Shown piece after piece: positions 25,806 to 34,211 of a stretch of 64,000 nt of DNA. Position 1 is the stretch's first letter. Each line of letters starts with the position of its first letter. Below the pieces are notes generated by a model. It did no database searches. It was not told where the DNA came from and saw only the letters and a program-made list of their open reading frames with translations. Source of the DNA: Competibacter sp963695105 (lineage in GTDB: Bacteria > Pseudomonadota > Gammaproteobacteria > Competibacterales > Competibacteraceae); NCBI GenBank assembly GCA_963695105.1, contig CAVOGC010000008.1, forward strand, positions 57,394-121,393, in the 5' to 3' direction. Both the position numbers and the translations under genes were made by a program.

Positions 25806-26162
25806 TCAGGTATCGCTGATTCGAAAGTGCAGGCGCACCTCGCCCAGTTCCACCACGTCGCCGTTACGCAGGAACTGGGTCTGAACGCGCTGGCCTTTCA
25901 CCCAGGTTCCGTTGGTGGAATCCAGATCGCGAATCTCGAACGTACCATCGGGCAAGTGGTGAACCTCGGCATGGTGGCTCGACACGGAATCGTTATCGAA
26001 ACACAGGTCGTTGTCCGGCGCCCGGCCCAACCGGCACAACGGCGAAGATAAGCGCAGTTCGCCTCTGCTGAACCGGTCGGTGCGAATGAACCGCGCCCGC
26101 ACCAGCACCTTTTCCGGCTGGCCGCGCCGACGGCGAGAAAAAGGCCACAGCGAAAATTTCAT
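25806..26162 (-). CDS. FHA domain protein
   Basis: 118 aa, nearly all one FHA domain: CRLGRAPDNDLCFDNDSVSSHHAEVHH (GR, S and H phosphothreonine-recognition residues intact), then RDLDSTNGTWVKGQRV and LGEVRLHFRI. A basic N-terminus (FSLWPFSRRRRGQPEKV) precedes it. Its ATG overlaps the kinase stop region (26159-26162), so it is translationally coupled to the kinase and probably binds its phosphorylated juxtamembrane segment. Confidence 0.88.
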   Translation of the reverse strand: MKFSLWPFSRRRRGQPEKVLVRARFIRTDRFSRGELRLSSPLCRLGRAPDNDLCFDNDSVSSHHAEVHHLPDGTFEIRDLDSTNGTWVKGQRVQTQFLRNGDVVELGEVRLHFRISDT

Positions 26163-28060
26163 TTCTGGTTAAAACCCGTCGAGGTGGGAGGTTCCCAAAG
26201 CTTTCGGCTGGTCGGCGCCGGGCGGGTTCGCCTCCGCGCCGAGGGCGTCACCACAATCGGTTTGAGTTCGGTCTGTTGCCGGCTTTCCCGGCGTCGCTCG
26301 GCCCGGCGCCCGGCTTTCCTGGACCTTGGCTCCGGCTCGGCGGCGACCGGTTTGGCCGAGGGCTGAGCAGCCGACGACTCACCGCGGAGGGGCGCGGCGG
26401 GAAGCGCGGCGGGCGCCACAGGCGCCACACCGGTTCCGGTAGCGGGTTCCATCATGTCGCCGGCAGTCGCCGATTCTTCCTGAGGCGGCGGCCCCGAGGC
26501 CGTGTCGGCGGTGGCCGATTCTTCCTCGGACGGTAATTGCGTAGCCGTATCGGTGGCGGTCGATGGCGGTTCGGCTTGCGTCTCCGTCCCGGCCACGGGT
26601 TGCTCTGGCGGGCTTGATGGCGTTTCGGACGGAACCCCCGTCACCGGCGCGGCGGGCGGCTCCAGCGCGGTCGTTCCGTTCGAGGCCGGTATTCCAGGAG
26701 GCGCCGCAACGACGGCGGGCGGGGTGGCAACCGGCTGTTCGTGCTGGCCGAGACTGTAGCGGGGTGGCGACTGTTCCTCCGGGGTAGGCGCGGACGGCCA
26801 CAGCCAGACCACCACGGTGACCACCAGCGCCGCCGCCAGCGCCACCGCCAGGCTGCCGCCGATCTGCAATCCCAGCGATCGCCACTGCCGCAAGACGCCC
26901 GATACAAAGGAACTCATTTCCTTCAGCTTCCGCGCGGTCGGCGACCACTGGCTCGCGGTGGCCGGTTTCGTGGTCACCTCCAGCCAGTTCTCGCCAGTCG
27001 GCTGGCTCGCCACCGGCATCTGCGTAGGCTCGTCCCAGGCCGGAGGCAGTTCGAGCGCCGGCGCGGCCTTGCCGGACCGAGCCGAAGGCAGCATGATCAC
27101 CGTCTCGTCGCTGTCCGCATCCTGCGAACCGTCGAGCGCCGCCTGCATCTCGGTCACGGTGCGAAACCGCAGCTCCGGCCGCACCGCCAGCGCCCGGTCG
27201 ATGACCCGCAACAGATTAGTGCTGTAGCGGTCGGCGCCCACCACCACCGCCGGTTCCAGGTGATCGTCCAGCAGGCGTTCGGCCGCTTCCACCGGGGGGT
27301 GGCCGGTCACGCAACGGTAAAGCACGGCGGCGAGGGCGTAGATATCGGTCCAGTTCCCGTAACGTTCGTTGCGGGTGGTGTACTGCTCCGGCGGCGAATA
27401 GCCGGGCGTGACCAGACTGGTCACGCTCTTGCTTTGGCGGCCAACCGCCCCCCGCGCCGCGCCAAAATCGATCAGTATCACCCGATGGTCGCTCGCGCGC
27501 AGGTACAGGTTGGCCGGCTTGATATCGCGATGCAGGTAACCCTGCTCGTGAACCGCTTGCAGAGCCGGCAGCACGTCCTCCAGCAAGCCGCGCACCTCCT
27601 CCTCGCTCAGCGTTTCGCCGTCCTGCAACACTGCGCTGAGCGGCTCGCCCTCTTCGTAATCCATGACAATATAGGCGGTGCCGTGGGCGCGAAAATAGCG
27701 CTTCACCCGCACCACGTAAGGATGCTGAATCCGGGCCAGCACCCGTGCCTCGTCGAGGAAACGCTCCAACCCCCACACATAGTCCGAGATCTCGCCGTCG
27801 CTTTGGCTGTTCTGACCTTGGGTATTGGCATACACCGTCACCCCGTCGTTGTCGCGGAACGACCACTCCACCGGAAAATATTCCTTGATGGCGACCCAGT
27901 TTTGCAGGTGCGTGTCCTGCGCCTTGTAGGTGACGCCGAAACCGCCGGCCCCAAGAATGGAATCGATCTGGTACTCGTCCAGCATGTAACCCGACGGCAG
28001 GGCGTTGGCCCGGCGGGCGCCGCTCTTGGGGGATGCGTTCGGAGGGGTGGTATTAATCAT
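26159..28060 (-). CDS. Membrane-bound Ser/Thr protein kinase
   Basis: 633 aa from ATG 28060; a GTG four codons earlier is also possible. The kinase domain (residues about 25-300) has GAGGFGVTYKA (P-loop), VAIKEYFP (Lys), YLHRDIKPANLYL (catalytic loop), LIDFGAARG (DFG) and TPGYSPPEQY. A linker with DSDETVIMLPSARSG, rich in possible phosphosites, leads to one membrane helix (IGGSLAVALAAALVVTVVVWLW at about residue 405) and an extracytoplasmic Pro/Ala/Glu/Thr-rich tail of about 200 aa ending in a basic segment. No sensor domain is recognisable in the tail. The gene heads the kinase-FHA-FHA-PP2C set. Confidence 0.92.
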   Translation of the reverse strand: MINTTPPNASPKSGARRANALPSGYMLDEYQIDSILGAGGFGVTYKAQDTHLQNWVAIKEYFPVEWSFRDNDGVTVYANTQGQNSQSDGEISDYVWGLERFLDEARVLARIQHPYVVRVKRYFRAHGTAYIVMDYEEGEPLSAVLQDGETLSEEEVRGLLEDVLPALQAVHEQGYLHRDIKPANLYLRASDHRVILIDFGAARGAVGRQSKSVTSLVTPGYSPPEQYTTRNERYGNWTDIYALAAVLYRCVTGHPPVEAAERLLDDHLEPAVVVGADRYSTNLLRVIDRALAVRPELRFRTVTEMQAALDGSQDADSDETVIMLPSARSGKAAPALELPPAWDEPTQMPVASQPTGENWLEVTTKPATASQWSPTARKLKEMSSFVSGVLRQWRSLGLQIGGSLAVALAAALVVTVVVWLWPSAPTPEEQSPPRYSLGQHEQPVATPPAVVAAPPGIPASNGTTALEPPAAPVTGVPSETPSSPPEQPVAGTETQAEPPSTATDTATQLPSEEESATADTASGPPPQEESATAGDMMEPATGTGVAPVAPAALPAAPLRGESSAAQPSAKPVAAEPEPRSRKAGRRAERRRESRQQTELKPIVVTPSARRRTRPAPTSRKLWEPPTSTGFNQK

Positions 28061-28093
28061 GGCGGGAATCACGGGTAGACTTGGGATTCGGCG

Positions 28094-29494
28094 TTAAAAA
28101 TCGGCGCTGCGGGGCGTGCGCGGGAACGGAATTACATCCCGGACGTTGCTCATGCCGGTCGCGTAGCTGACGGTGCGTTCGAACCCCAGCCCGAACCCGG
28201 CATGTGGCACACTGCCGTAACGGCGCAGGTCACGATACCAATTATAGGCGGTCTTGTTGATCCCCATTTCATCCAGGCGCGCATCCAGCACGGCCAGCCG
28301 CTCCTCGCGCTGGCTGCCGCCGACGATCTCGCCGATGGCGGGCACCAGTACATCCATTGCCGCGACCGTGCAGCCGTCATCGTTCAACCGCATATAAAAG
28401 CTTTTGATTTCCTTTGGATAATTGATCAGAACCAGCGGCCGGCCCACATGCTGTTCGGTCAGATAGCGCTCATGCTCGGACTGGAGATCCACGCCCCAGC
28501 GGATCGGGAATTCGAAGATTTCGCCGGCACCCTCCAAAATGCGGATGGCTTCACCGTATTCCATTCGCTCGAACGGCGTGTTCACCACCTGTTCCAGCCG
28601 CTGGATGCAGGTTTTGTCGATGCGCTGGGCGAAGAACGCCAGGTCGTCGGCGCGCTCCTCCAGCAGGGCGCGGAAGATGAACTTCAGCAGCGCCTCGGCC
28701 AGATCGGCGTTGTCGTGCAGATCGGCGAAGGCGGTTTCCGGTTCGATCATCCAGAACTCGGCCAGGTGGCGGCTGGTGTTGGAGTTCTCGGCGCGGAAGG
28801 TTGGACCGAAGGTGTAGACCTTGGACAACGCCAGGCAGTAAGCCTCGACGTTGAGCTGGCCGGAGACGGTCAGAAAAGTCTCCCGGCCGAAAAAATCCTG
28901 GGCGAAATCGACATCGCCCTCGGGCGTGCGCGGCGGGTTGACCCCATCCAGGGTGCTGACCCGAAACAGCGCGCCGGCGCCCTCGCAGTCGCTGGCGGTG
29001 ATGATCGGGGTATGCACCCAAAAATAACCCCGCTCATGGAAGAAACGATGGATCGCCTGGGACAGGGCGTGCCGTACCCGCGCCACCGCGCCGATGCTGT
29101 TGGTGCGCGGCCGCAGGTGCGCCACCGTCCGCAGGTACTCGAAACTGTGGGGCTTGGGGGCAACCGGATAGGTTTCCGGATCCTCGATCCCGCCCACCAT
29201 TTCGATCAGCTCCGCCCGCAGTTCGACCGTCTGCCCCTTGCCGGTCGAAGCGACCAGCTCGCCGCGAACGCGCAGCGCGCAGCCGGCGGTCAGATGCAGT
29301 ACCTCGCTCCGATAGTTCGGCAGTTCGGCGGGAGCAACCACTTGCAGCGGCTCGAAACACGAACCGTCGTGGACGGCAATGAAGGACAGCCCTGCCTTGG
29401 AATCGCGGCGAGTGCGTACCCAGCCCTGCACGGTCAGCCGGCTGCCCGGCGGGATCTGGCCGCCCAGCACGGCGGCGATGGCGTGAACGGACAT
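28094..29494 (-). CDS. asnS: Asparaginyl-tRNA synthetase
   Basis: 466 aa, full length for bacterial AsnRS. N-terminal OB-fold anticodon-binding domain (VQGWVRTRRDSKAGLSFIAVHDGS), then the class II core: motif 1 around FHERGYFWVHTPIITASDCEGAG, motif 2 FRAENSNTSRHLAEFWMIEPE and motif 3 GFGLGFERTV. The FFGRETFLTVSGQLNVEAYCLALSKVYTFGPTFRAE stretch, split by no insert, is typical of AsnRS rather than AspRS. It charges tRNA-Asn directly. Ribosome site GGAGC precedes the ATG. Confidence 0.96.
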   Translation of the reverse strand: MSVHAIAAVLGGQIPPGSRLTVQGWVRTRRDSKAGLSFIAVHDGSCFEPLQVVAPAELPNYRSEVLHLTAGCALRVRGELVASTGKGQTVELRAELIEMVGGIEDPETYPVAPKPHSFEYLRTVAHLRPRTNSIGAVARVRHALSQAIHRFFHERGYFWVHTPIITASDCEGAGALFRVSTLDGVNPPRTPEGDVDFAQDFFGRETFLTVSGQLNVEAYCLALSKVYTFGPTFRAENSNTSRHLAEFWMIEPETAFADLHDNADLAEALLKFIFRALLEERADDLAFFAQRIDKTCIQRLEQVVNTPFERMEYGEAIRILEGAGEIFEFPIRWGVDLQSEHERYLTEQHVGRPLVLINYPKEIKSFYMRLNDDGCTVAAMDVLVPAIGEIVGGSQREERLAVLDARLDEMGINKTAYNWYRDLRRYGSVPHAGFGLGFERTVSYATGMSNVRDVIPFPRTPRSADF

Positions 29495-29557
29495 CGATCG
29501 GTCTGCTCCGAAAGCCGCCGGGACGCTTGCGCCCGGCGCTGTATGGGTTGAAGCCGG

Positions 29558-30367
29558 TTAAAGTGATTCCTGGTACTTCCGCAAATGCTGTTCCCTGGCC
29601 TGACCGACCCAGTCGTCGCGGCGGATACGGCCGAACGATTTGATGGTGGCTTCGATCCGTTCGATTTCCTCATCGCCGAGCGCCGCCAGTTGCCGGTAGG
29701 TCAATATGCCGCAGGCGTTCAGCTTCTTCTCCAGCGCCGGGCCGATGCCACTGACGAGTTTGAGATCGTCCGGCGGCAATTCGGCGGGCGCATCGACGAT
29801 CCGCGCCGTTTGGGGCCGCTCACCGCTCGCGGCGGCGGGCGGTTCGGCGGCGGGAGTGACGGCGGGCGGCTGGACGGCTTCCACCGTCGGTTCCGGCCGC
29901 GCCGGCGCGGCCTTGGGCGGCGCGCTCGCCGGTTTTTTGGACGCCATCGGCGCTGATTTGGCCGCCGGAACCGGCTTGGGAGCCGTAACCAGGTCGATCT
30001 CGGCCTGATCCAGCTTGACGAGGCCGCCGCGACGCAAAACCGCGAAGTATTCATCCCACCACTGATTTTGGGACTGAATCCAGCGTTGCAGCACTTCTTC
30101 CATCTGCCGCGCCCAGGACGCCATCATTTCCGGCGTTCCTTTTTCCTGGGCAACCCGCTGCACCCATTGTTTGACCCAGTCGGCTTCCTGTTCCAAAGTT
30201 TGTTTGACCGCCGATTCCCAGGTCGTCAGGTTTTTCAAATACGTCTCGCGCCAGGCTTCCACTCCGACCGGCGGCTGGAACGGCACCGCCGAGCACAGGC
30301 TTTCCCAAAGACGTTTCTGAGCGTCGGTCCAGGTCTTGATGGTTTCTTCGTTGATCCACGGCTTCAT
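29558..30367 (-). CDS. Phasin-like protein with C-terminal helix-hairpin-helix domain
   Basis: 269 aa. Residues 1 to about 140 are amphipathic, tryptophan-rich helices (TDAQKRLWESLCSAV, YLKNLTTWESAVKQTLEQEADWVKQW, RQMEEVLQRWIQSQNQWWDEYF), resembling phasins or PhaE-type polyhydroxyalkanoate proteins. A Pro/Ala/Lys-rich linker of about 60 aa resembling DNA- or surface-binding tails follows. The last 70 residues are a helix-hairpin-helix domain (DLKLVSGIGPALEKKLNACGI, YRQLAALGDEEI, IKSFGRIRRDDWVGQA). It could link storage granules to nucleic acid or to another protein; this is an inference. Ribosome site GGAGGG precedes the ATG. Confidence 0.75.
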   Translation of the reverse strand: MKPWINEETIKTWTDAQKRLWESLCSAVPFQPPVGVEAWRETYLKNLTTWESAVKQTLEQEADWVKQWVQRVAQEKGTPEMMASWARQMEEVLQRWIQSQNQWWDEYFAVLRRGGLVKLDQAEIDLVTAPKPVPAAKSAPMASKKPASAPPKAAPARPEPTVEAVQPPAVTPAAEPPAAASGERPQTARIVDAPAELPPDDLKLVSGIGPALEKKLNACGILTYRQLAALGDEEIERIEATIKSFGRIRRDDWVGQAREQHLRKYQESL

Positions 30368-30685
30368 GGTCGCTACCCTCCAATCTCACCAAAGTTCGGC
30401 TCCGGCCCGGACCCGCTGTCGGACCGCGAGTTATGTCGCGAATGCAATCTTAGGACCACGCACCATTCAAAGCCATATATCCGTTGCCCGCAAGTCGCCC
30501 GCGATACTTTAACAACCCGAAACCCCAGTTGCGGCGGCGGCCTGGAGTGACGCCATGTCCGCGCGCCGGCTTGCCATGGCGCTCCGGTCTGACGGGTGGA
30601 ATCACCGTTTCGAACCACCCCGGCGCTATGCGCCACCCCGCCTTGTCCAAGGTGGGGAAATTCCACAACCGTTCTGGGAGCGCTA

Positions 30686-30691
30686 TATAAT
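30686..30691 (+). promoter_or_regulatory. Possible -10 element upstream of cysE
   Basis: TATAAT consensus hexamer 64 bp before the cysE start, with only a weak TTCCAC at 30661 as a -35 (19-bp gap). The gene-free stretch 30368-30754 otherwise holds a hairpin-capable CCACCCCGCC ... GGTGGGG around 30631-30658 and no recognisable gene. Confidence 0.4.
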
Positions 30692-30754
30692 CCTTCGCCC
30701 TGGCCGCCGCGCCACGCGAGCGGCTCTTTTACCTCAACCTTTGGATAGGTGGCT

Positions 30755-31579
30755 ATGGTGTTTTGGCAGCGTCTGCGGGAAGACATCAACTCGGTATTCG
30801 ACCGCGATCCGGCGGCGCGCAGCGTGCTTGAAGTCATCACCGCGTATCCGGGCATGCACGCCCTGGTCTTTCACCGGATCAATCACGCGCTTTGGAATCT
30901 TGGATTACAATGGCTGGCGCGGCTGTTTTCGACCGTGGCCCGCTGGCTGACCGGAGTTGAAATCCACCCCGGCGCCAAAATCGGCCGACGCTTCTTCATT
31001 GACCACGGCATGGGCGTGGTGATCGGCGAAACCGCCGAAATCGGCGACGACTGCACCCTGTATCAGGGCGTCACCCTGGGCGGCACCAGTTGGAACAAGG
31101 GCAAACGCCACCCCACGCTGGGCAACAACGTGGTTATCGGCGCCGGCGCCAAAGTGCTGGGGCCGTTCAAGGTCGGCGACAACGCCCGCATCGGCTCCAA
31201 TTCGGTCGTGGTCAAGGAAGTGCCGGCCAACGCTACCGTGGTTGGTGTGCCGGGTCGGGTGGTCGAAGCGGGCGGCGGCGCGGAGGTGCGGCGGGAAATC
31301 GCCCGCAAGCTGGGCTTCGACGCCTACGGCGCCACGCCCGACATGCCCGATCCCGAGGCGCACGCCATCAACCAGATGCTGGATCATATCCACATCCTTG
31401 ACCGCGCCGTCCGCCAGCTCTGTCAAACGCTGCGGGAGGCGGGCATCGAACCGGGCGCGCTGCAACTACCCGATCTGAACGGCTGCGAGCTGCATTCGGC
31501 CGCCAGCCAAGAGGGCTGGCCCGAGCAAAACGGCAACGGCGCGGTCAAATCGAAACGGAACACCGAGGCTTCGCCCTGA
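30755..31579 (+). CDS. cysE: Serine O-acetyltransferase
   Basis: Makes O-acetylserine for cysteine synthesis from serine and acetyl-CoA. 274 aa. N-terminal helical domain (DPAARSVLEVITAYPGMHALVFHRINHALW), then the left-handed beta-helix: HPGAKIGRRFFIDHGMGVVIGETAEIGDDCTLYQGVTLGGTSW, NNVVIGAGAKVLGPFKVGDNARIGSNSVV, and the active-site His residues in IDHGMG and the tail. ATG 30755 is used; an in-frame GTG two codons upstream is possible. It is followed by IscU-like and iscA genes, linking cysteine supply to iron-sulfur assembly. Confidence 0.94.
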   Translation: MVFWQRLREDINSVFDRDPAARSVLEVITAYPGMHALVFHRINHALWNLGLQWLARLFSTVARWLTGVEIHPGAKIGRRFFIDHGMGVVIGETAEIGDDCTLYQGVTLGGTSWNKGKRHPTLGNNVVIGAGAKVLGPFKVGDNARIGSNSVVVKEVPANATVVGVPGRVVEAGGGAEVRREIARKLGFDAYGATPDMPDPEAHAINQMLDHIHILDRAVRQLCQTLREAGIEPGALQLPDLNGCELHSAASQEGWPEQNGNGAVKSKRNTEASP

Positions 31580-31587
31580 GCGCGGCC

Positions 31588-32013
31588 ATGCTGGAATTGA
31601 GCGCGCCCGCACGAGAATACTTCACGCAGCCCCGCCATGCCGGCGATCTCGACCCGGACGCACCCGATGTGGTGACGGCGCGGGTAGGCGAACCGGCCAG
31701 CGGGGATATCCTGCAACTCCAGTTGCGGATCAGCGAAGGCGGGATGATCGCCGCCGCCCGGTTCAAGGCTTATGGCAGTGCCTGGACCATCGCCTGCGGG
31801 TCGCTGCTGGTCGAACGCATCCAGGGCCGGACGCTGGCCGAGGCCGCGCAATTCCAGCACGACGAACTGGTCGAAGCGCTGGCGGCGCCGCCGGCCAAAC
31901 TGCACTGTGCCGTGCTGGCCGAGACCGCGCTCAGAGCGGCGCTGCGCGCCTGGGACGTGCCGCGAACTCCGGCCGGCGCTATCATTCAAACTCAACAGTC
32001 CCGCACTCGTTAA
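31588..32013 (+). CDS. IscU/NifU-N-like iron-sulfur scaffold with missing cysteines
   Basis: 141 aa. It aligns over the whole IscU fold: YFTQPRHAGDL at the N-terminus, VGEPASGDILQLQLRI, ARFKAYGSAWTIACGSLLVERIQGRTL and KLHCAVLAETALRAAL. Canonical IscU has Cys in PACGD and in YGCGSAIASS; here these are Ser (PASGD, YGSAWT). The HC pair before VLAE and the Asp of GD remain, and one new Cys appears in IACGS. The protein may bind a different or partial cluster, or act as an adaptor. It lies 9 bp after cysE and 21 bp before iscA, so the three are an operon. Confidence 0.8.
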   Translation: MLELSAPAREYFTQPRHAGDLDPDAPDVVTARVGEPASGDILQLQLRISEGGMIAAARFKAYGSAWTIACGSLLVERIQGRTLAEAAQFQHDELVEALAAPPAKLHCAVLAETALRAALRAWDVPRTPAGAIIQTQQSRTR

Positions 32014-32034
32014 CGGAAACGGAGGAAACCCGCC

Positions 32035-32358
32035 ATGTCGATCACGCTGACCGAAAAAGCCGCTACCCGAGCCCACAGCTACCTGGCCAAGCAGGAGAAC
32101 GCCCAAGGCCTGCGGCTGGGCGTGCGCAGCACGGGTTGCTCTGGCTACATGTACACCGTTGGATTGGCCGATACGATTGATCCCGGTGACCAGATTTTCG
32201 AGTCGCAGGGTATCAAGGTTGTGGTCAGCGCCAAGAACCTGCCCTATCTGGACGGCATGGAGGTGGATTACGCCAAGGAGGGATTGAACGAGGGGTTCCG
32301 TTTTCGCAACCCCAACGCTAAGGAAATGTGCGGCTGCGGCGAAAGCTTCAGCGTCTAA
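32035..32358 (+). CDS. iscA: Iron-sulfur cluster assembly protein IscA
   Basis: 107 aa A-type carrier. The three conserved cysteines are in the right places: STGCSGYMYTVG (first Cys about residue 37) and MCGCGESF at the C-terminus. Begins MSITLTEKAATRAHSYL, typical of IscA. It transfers iron or clusters to apo-proteins. Ribosome site GGAGGAA lies upstream of the ATG. Last gene of the cysE-scaffold-iscA operon. Confidence 0.95.
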   Translation: MSITLTEKAATRAHSYLAKQENAQGLRLGVRSTGCSGYMYTVGLADTIDPGDQIFESQGIKVVVSAKNLPYLDGMEVDYAKEGLNEGFRFRNPNAKEMCGCGESFSV

Positions 32359-32458
32359 AGAACACCCTGCCCCTCCCCGATTTGGGCCAAGCCTTCAGCC
32401 AAAGTCAGGGCTGTTGTAGTGGCATGCCTATAAGATCTGCTTTGTAGCAACCATTCAC

Positions 32459-32498
32459 TCCTCTCCCCCATCTGCGGGATAAGGGTTGGGGGAGAGGG
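32459..32498. repeat. REP-like element, copy 4
   Basis: CTCCTCTCCCCCA ... GGGTTGGGGGAGAGG imperfect palindrome about 100 bp after iscA. The surrounding gene-free stretch 32359-32834 contains no other feature I can support until the GTTAGGC at 32813. Confidence 0.65.
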
Positions 32499-32812
32499 CC
32501 GCGAAATCAACGACCACCGCTAAAGCCGCCTTATGGAAATAAATGCGGCCATATGTCACTTCCTGAGCGCAATTAAGCGAAACTCTATATCCGCTCCGAA
32601 TTCATACTCGGGCACTACTGTTCGGTATGGGTCGATTGTGGTGTGACAACGGGGTTTGGGATGATGGGGGCGATGGAGAAAGGGCTTTCGGCGATTCGTT
32701 CGGGGGTGATTTTCTCGATAACCCACGCAAAAGCCCTCTGGTTCGGGAGGGTGTGATGGGATGTAACCCTTCGAGGTGGGATTTATTACGCCCTTTTAGG
32801 GGGTCTACTTAA

Positions 32813-32819
32813 CGTTAGG
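32813..32819 (+). other. Left boundary of cassette array: GTTAGGC core site
   Basis: GTTAGGC matches the recombination core (GTTRRRY) of integron attC and attI sites, and from this base the composition changes sharply to AT-rich. No matching left arm of an attC palindrome could be found upstream, so this could be an attI-like site, a truncated attC, or chance. Confidence 0.35.
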
Positions 32820-32834
32820 CTAAAAAGTAAGTGA

Positions 32835-33923
32835 ATGGAAACAATCTACACATTGAACGTGCGTGACCACATAATGCTCCCAGTAGTTAGGGATCATTTC
32901 GGCGCCTCCACTGAATCACTCCACAAAGAAATTAGGAGGATGCATGCAGAAACGCTATCCGTATTAAACACCAAAGGAGTTAAATATTCGGATTTAAAAA
33001 CAAGCTTAACGCCAAACATTGGAAAAAATGAAGCTGGATTTGTTTTCGATTCAACTTCTATAAATTCCGGAATGTATGGTTCCGATATCATGGGGCACAT
33101 CCTCCCTCTACTGGACAATAGATCCTCACATTCCGTGCTTCATGGAGATTTTCTAGGGGATGACCAGAAATTTATATATGAAGTCCTAACGGATTCAATG
33201 GTGCTGTCTAGGTCATTTACCTTCAAGCATTCTACGCTTTTGTTTTGTGTGTATGTCAATAACTTGACAGAGGCTGCATTGAACCTACTACATACCGAAC
33301 TCGGCAATTATAAAGCTTATTTGGGGTATATTCCTGCCACATACACAACAATAGCAAAAATCTATCTCTCAACTACTTTAGGTGGAGCTTTTTTAAAATA
33401 CAAAACAAAAGTGCTTCTTGCACATGAAGATGATCGTTCAAATACTGAGAATGTAAATTTAACAAATTACTGGTTTGATAAATACGGCTTTAATATTTTA
33501 AGTCTACGATCAACATTATACTCCTTGTTCCTGACTTATAAAATTGAAAGGCCAGTTTTTGATAAAAATGAAGATGATGCATCTTTTTCAATAAACTCAA
33601 TGACGAGTTCAATAATACCTCTGGAAGAATGTGAAGTTTACTTAGAAGATAAAAAGTACAAGTATCTTATCTCTGAAAAGTATGGAAAACTTGAAAAAGC
33701 CGGTATTGCGAATATCGGCCAATCGGGTTTAATTAATACCATAAAGGCAAAAATAACATCTAATTACATCTACAATCTGACATATATGAAAAATCATAAC
33801 GTAATAAAATTCAATGTTATGATTGAATTGCCTTTCGAAAATGGTGGCTATCCTACCCGTCTTTTGGTGGCACTTCAGTACTTGCCTGAAGAAAAATTGG
33901 TTAGAGTCATCACACTACATTGA
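32835..33923 (+). CDS. Hypothetical AT-rich cassette protein
   Basis: 362 aa, METIYTLNVRDH..., not recognised. There is no signal peptide, membrane segment, Cys cluster or nucleotide-binding motif. It looks like a soluble mixed alpha/beta protein rich in Lys, Asn, Tyr and Ile. A + T content is far above the flanking chromosomal genes, consistent with acquisition. It begins 16 bp after the GTTAGGC site and is followed by an inverted repeat and an attC-like site, as expected for a cassette gene. It is the largest plus-strand gene of the array and could be of defence or metabolic type. Confidence 0.75.
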   Translation: METIYTLNVRDHIMLPVVRDHFGASTESLHKEIRRMHAETLSVLNTKGVKYSDLKTSLTPNIGKNEAGFVFDSTSINSGMYGSDIMGHILPLLDNRSSHSVLHGDFLGDDQKFIYEVLTDSMVLSRSFTFKHSTLLFCVYVNNLTEAALNLLHTELGNYKAYLGYIPATYTTIAKIYLSTTLGGAFLKYKTKVLLAHEDDRSNTENVNLTNYWFDKYGFNILSLRSTLYSLFLTYKIERPVFDKNEDDASFSINSMTSSIIPLEECEVYLEDKKYKYLISEKYGKLEKAGIANIGQSGLINTIKAKITSNYIYNLTYMKNHNVIKFNVMIELPFENGGYPTRLLVALQYLPEEKLVRVITLH

Positions 33924-33956
33924 AGTACTTTATAAACATTCAAACAAAAAGACTAA

Positions 33957-34009
33957 CGAATAAGGATAAGATTTTGTTTCACTTTACTCACACAATTTAT
34001 CCTTATTCG
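33957..34009. repeat. Inverted repeat after the cassette gene
   Basis: Perfect 13-bp arms CGAATAAGGATAA and TTATCCTTATTCG with a 27-base loop, starting 34 bp after the stop codon. It may end transcription of the cassette gene; the ends lack a GTTRRRY core, so I do not call it attC. Confidence 0.6.
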
Positions 34010-34079
34010 ATTAAGTAAAATACCGAAGAAAACAGTCAACAAAAATACGTCCACGGCAATTAAAGGCAACGTCAAAATC

Positions 34080-34186
34080 GCCTAACCAGTGGCTAAACGC
34101 GGACCGCGTACTGCGGCGCAGTTTCAGTGGTAAATATCTGGCTTTATCGTGCCGCAGTACACGTCCGGTTAGCCAAAACGTTAGCG
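34080..34186 (+). other. attC-like recombination site
   Basis: 107 bp running from GCCTAAC to GTTAGCG with long imperfectly paired arms. Left arm includes GGCTAA, GGACC and GTACTGCGGC; right arm GCCGCAGTAC, GTCCGGTTAGCC and AACGTTAGCG. Unpaired bases in one arm give the bulges that integron integrases recognise. The fold of single-stranded bottom strand is the functional form. Confidence 0.7.
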
Positions 34187-34211
34187 AGTCACAGGAAAAG
34201 GAAGGCTCAAA

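Noticed and set aside
33957..34009. attC site
   Set aside because: Perfect inverted repeat without a GTTRRRY end; better read as a hairpin or terminator.
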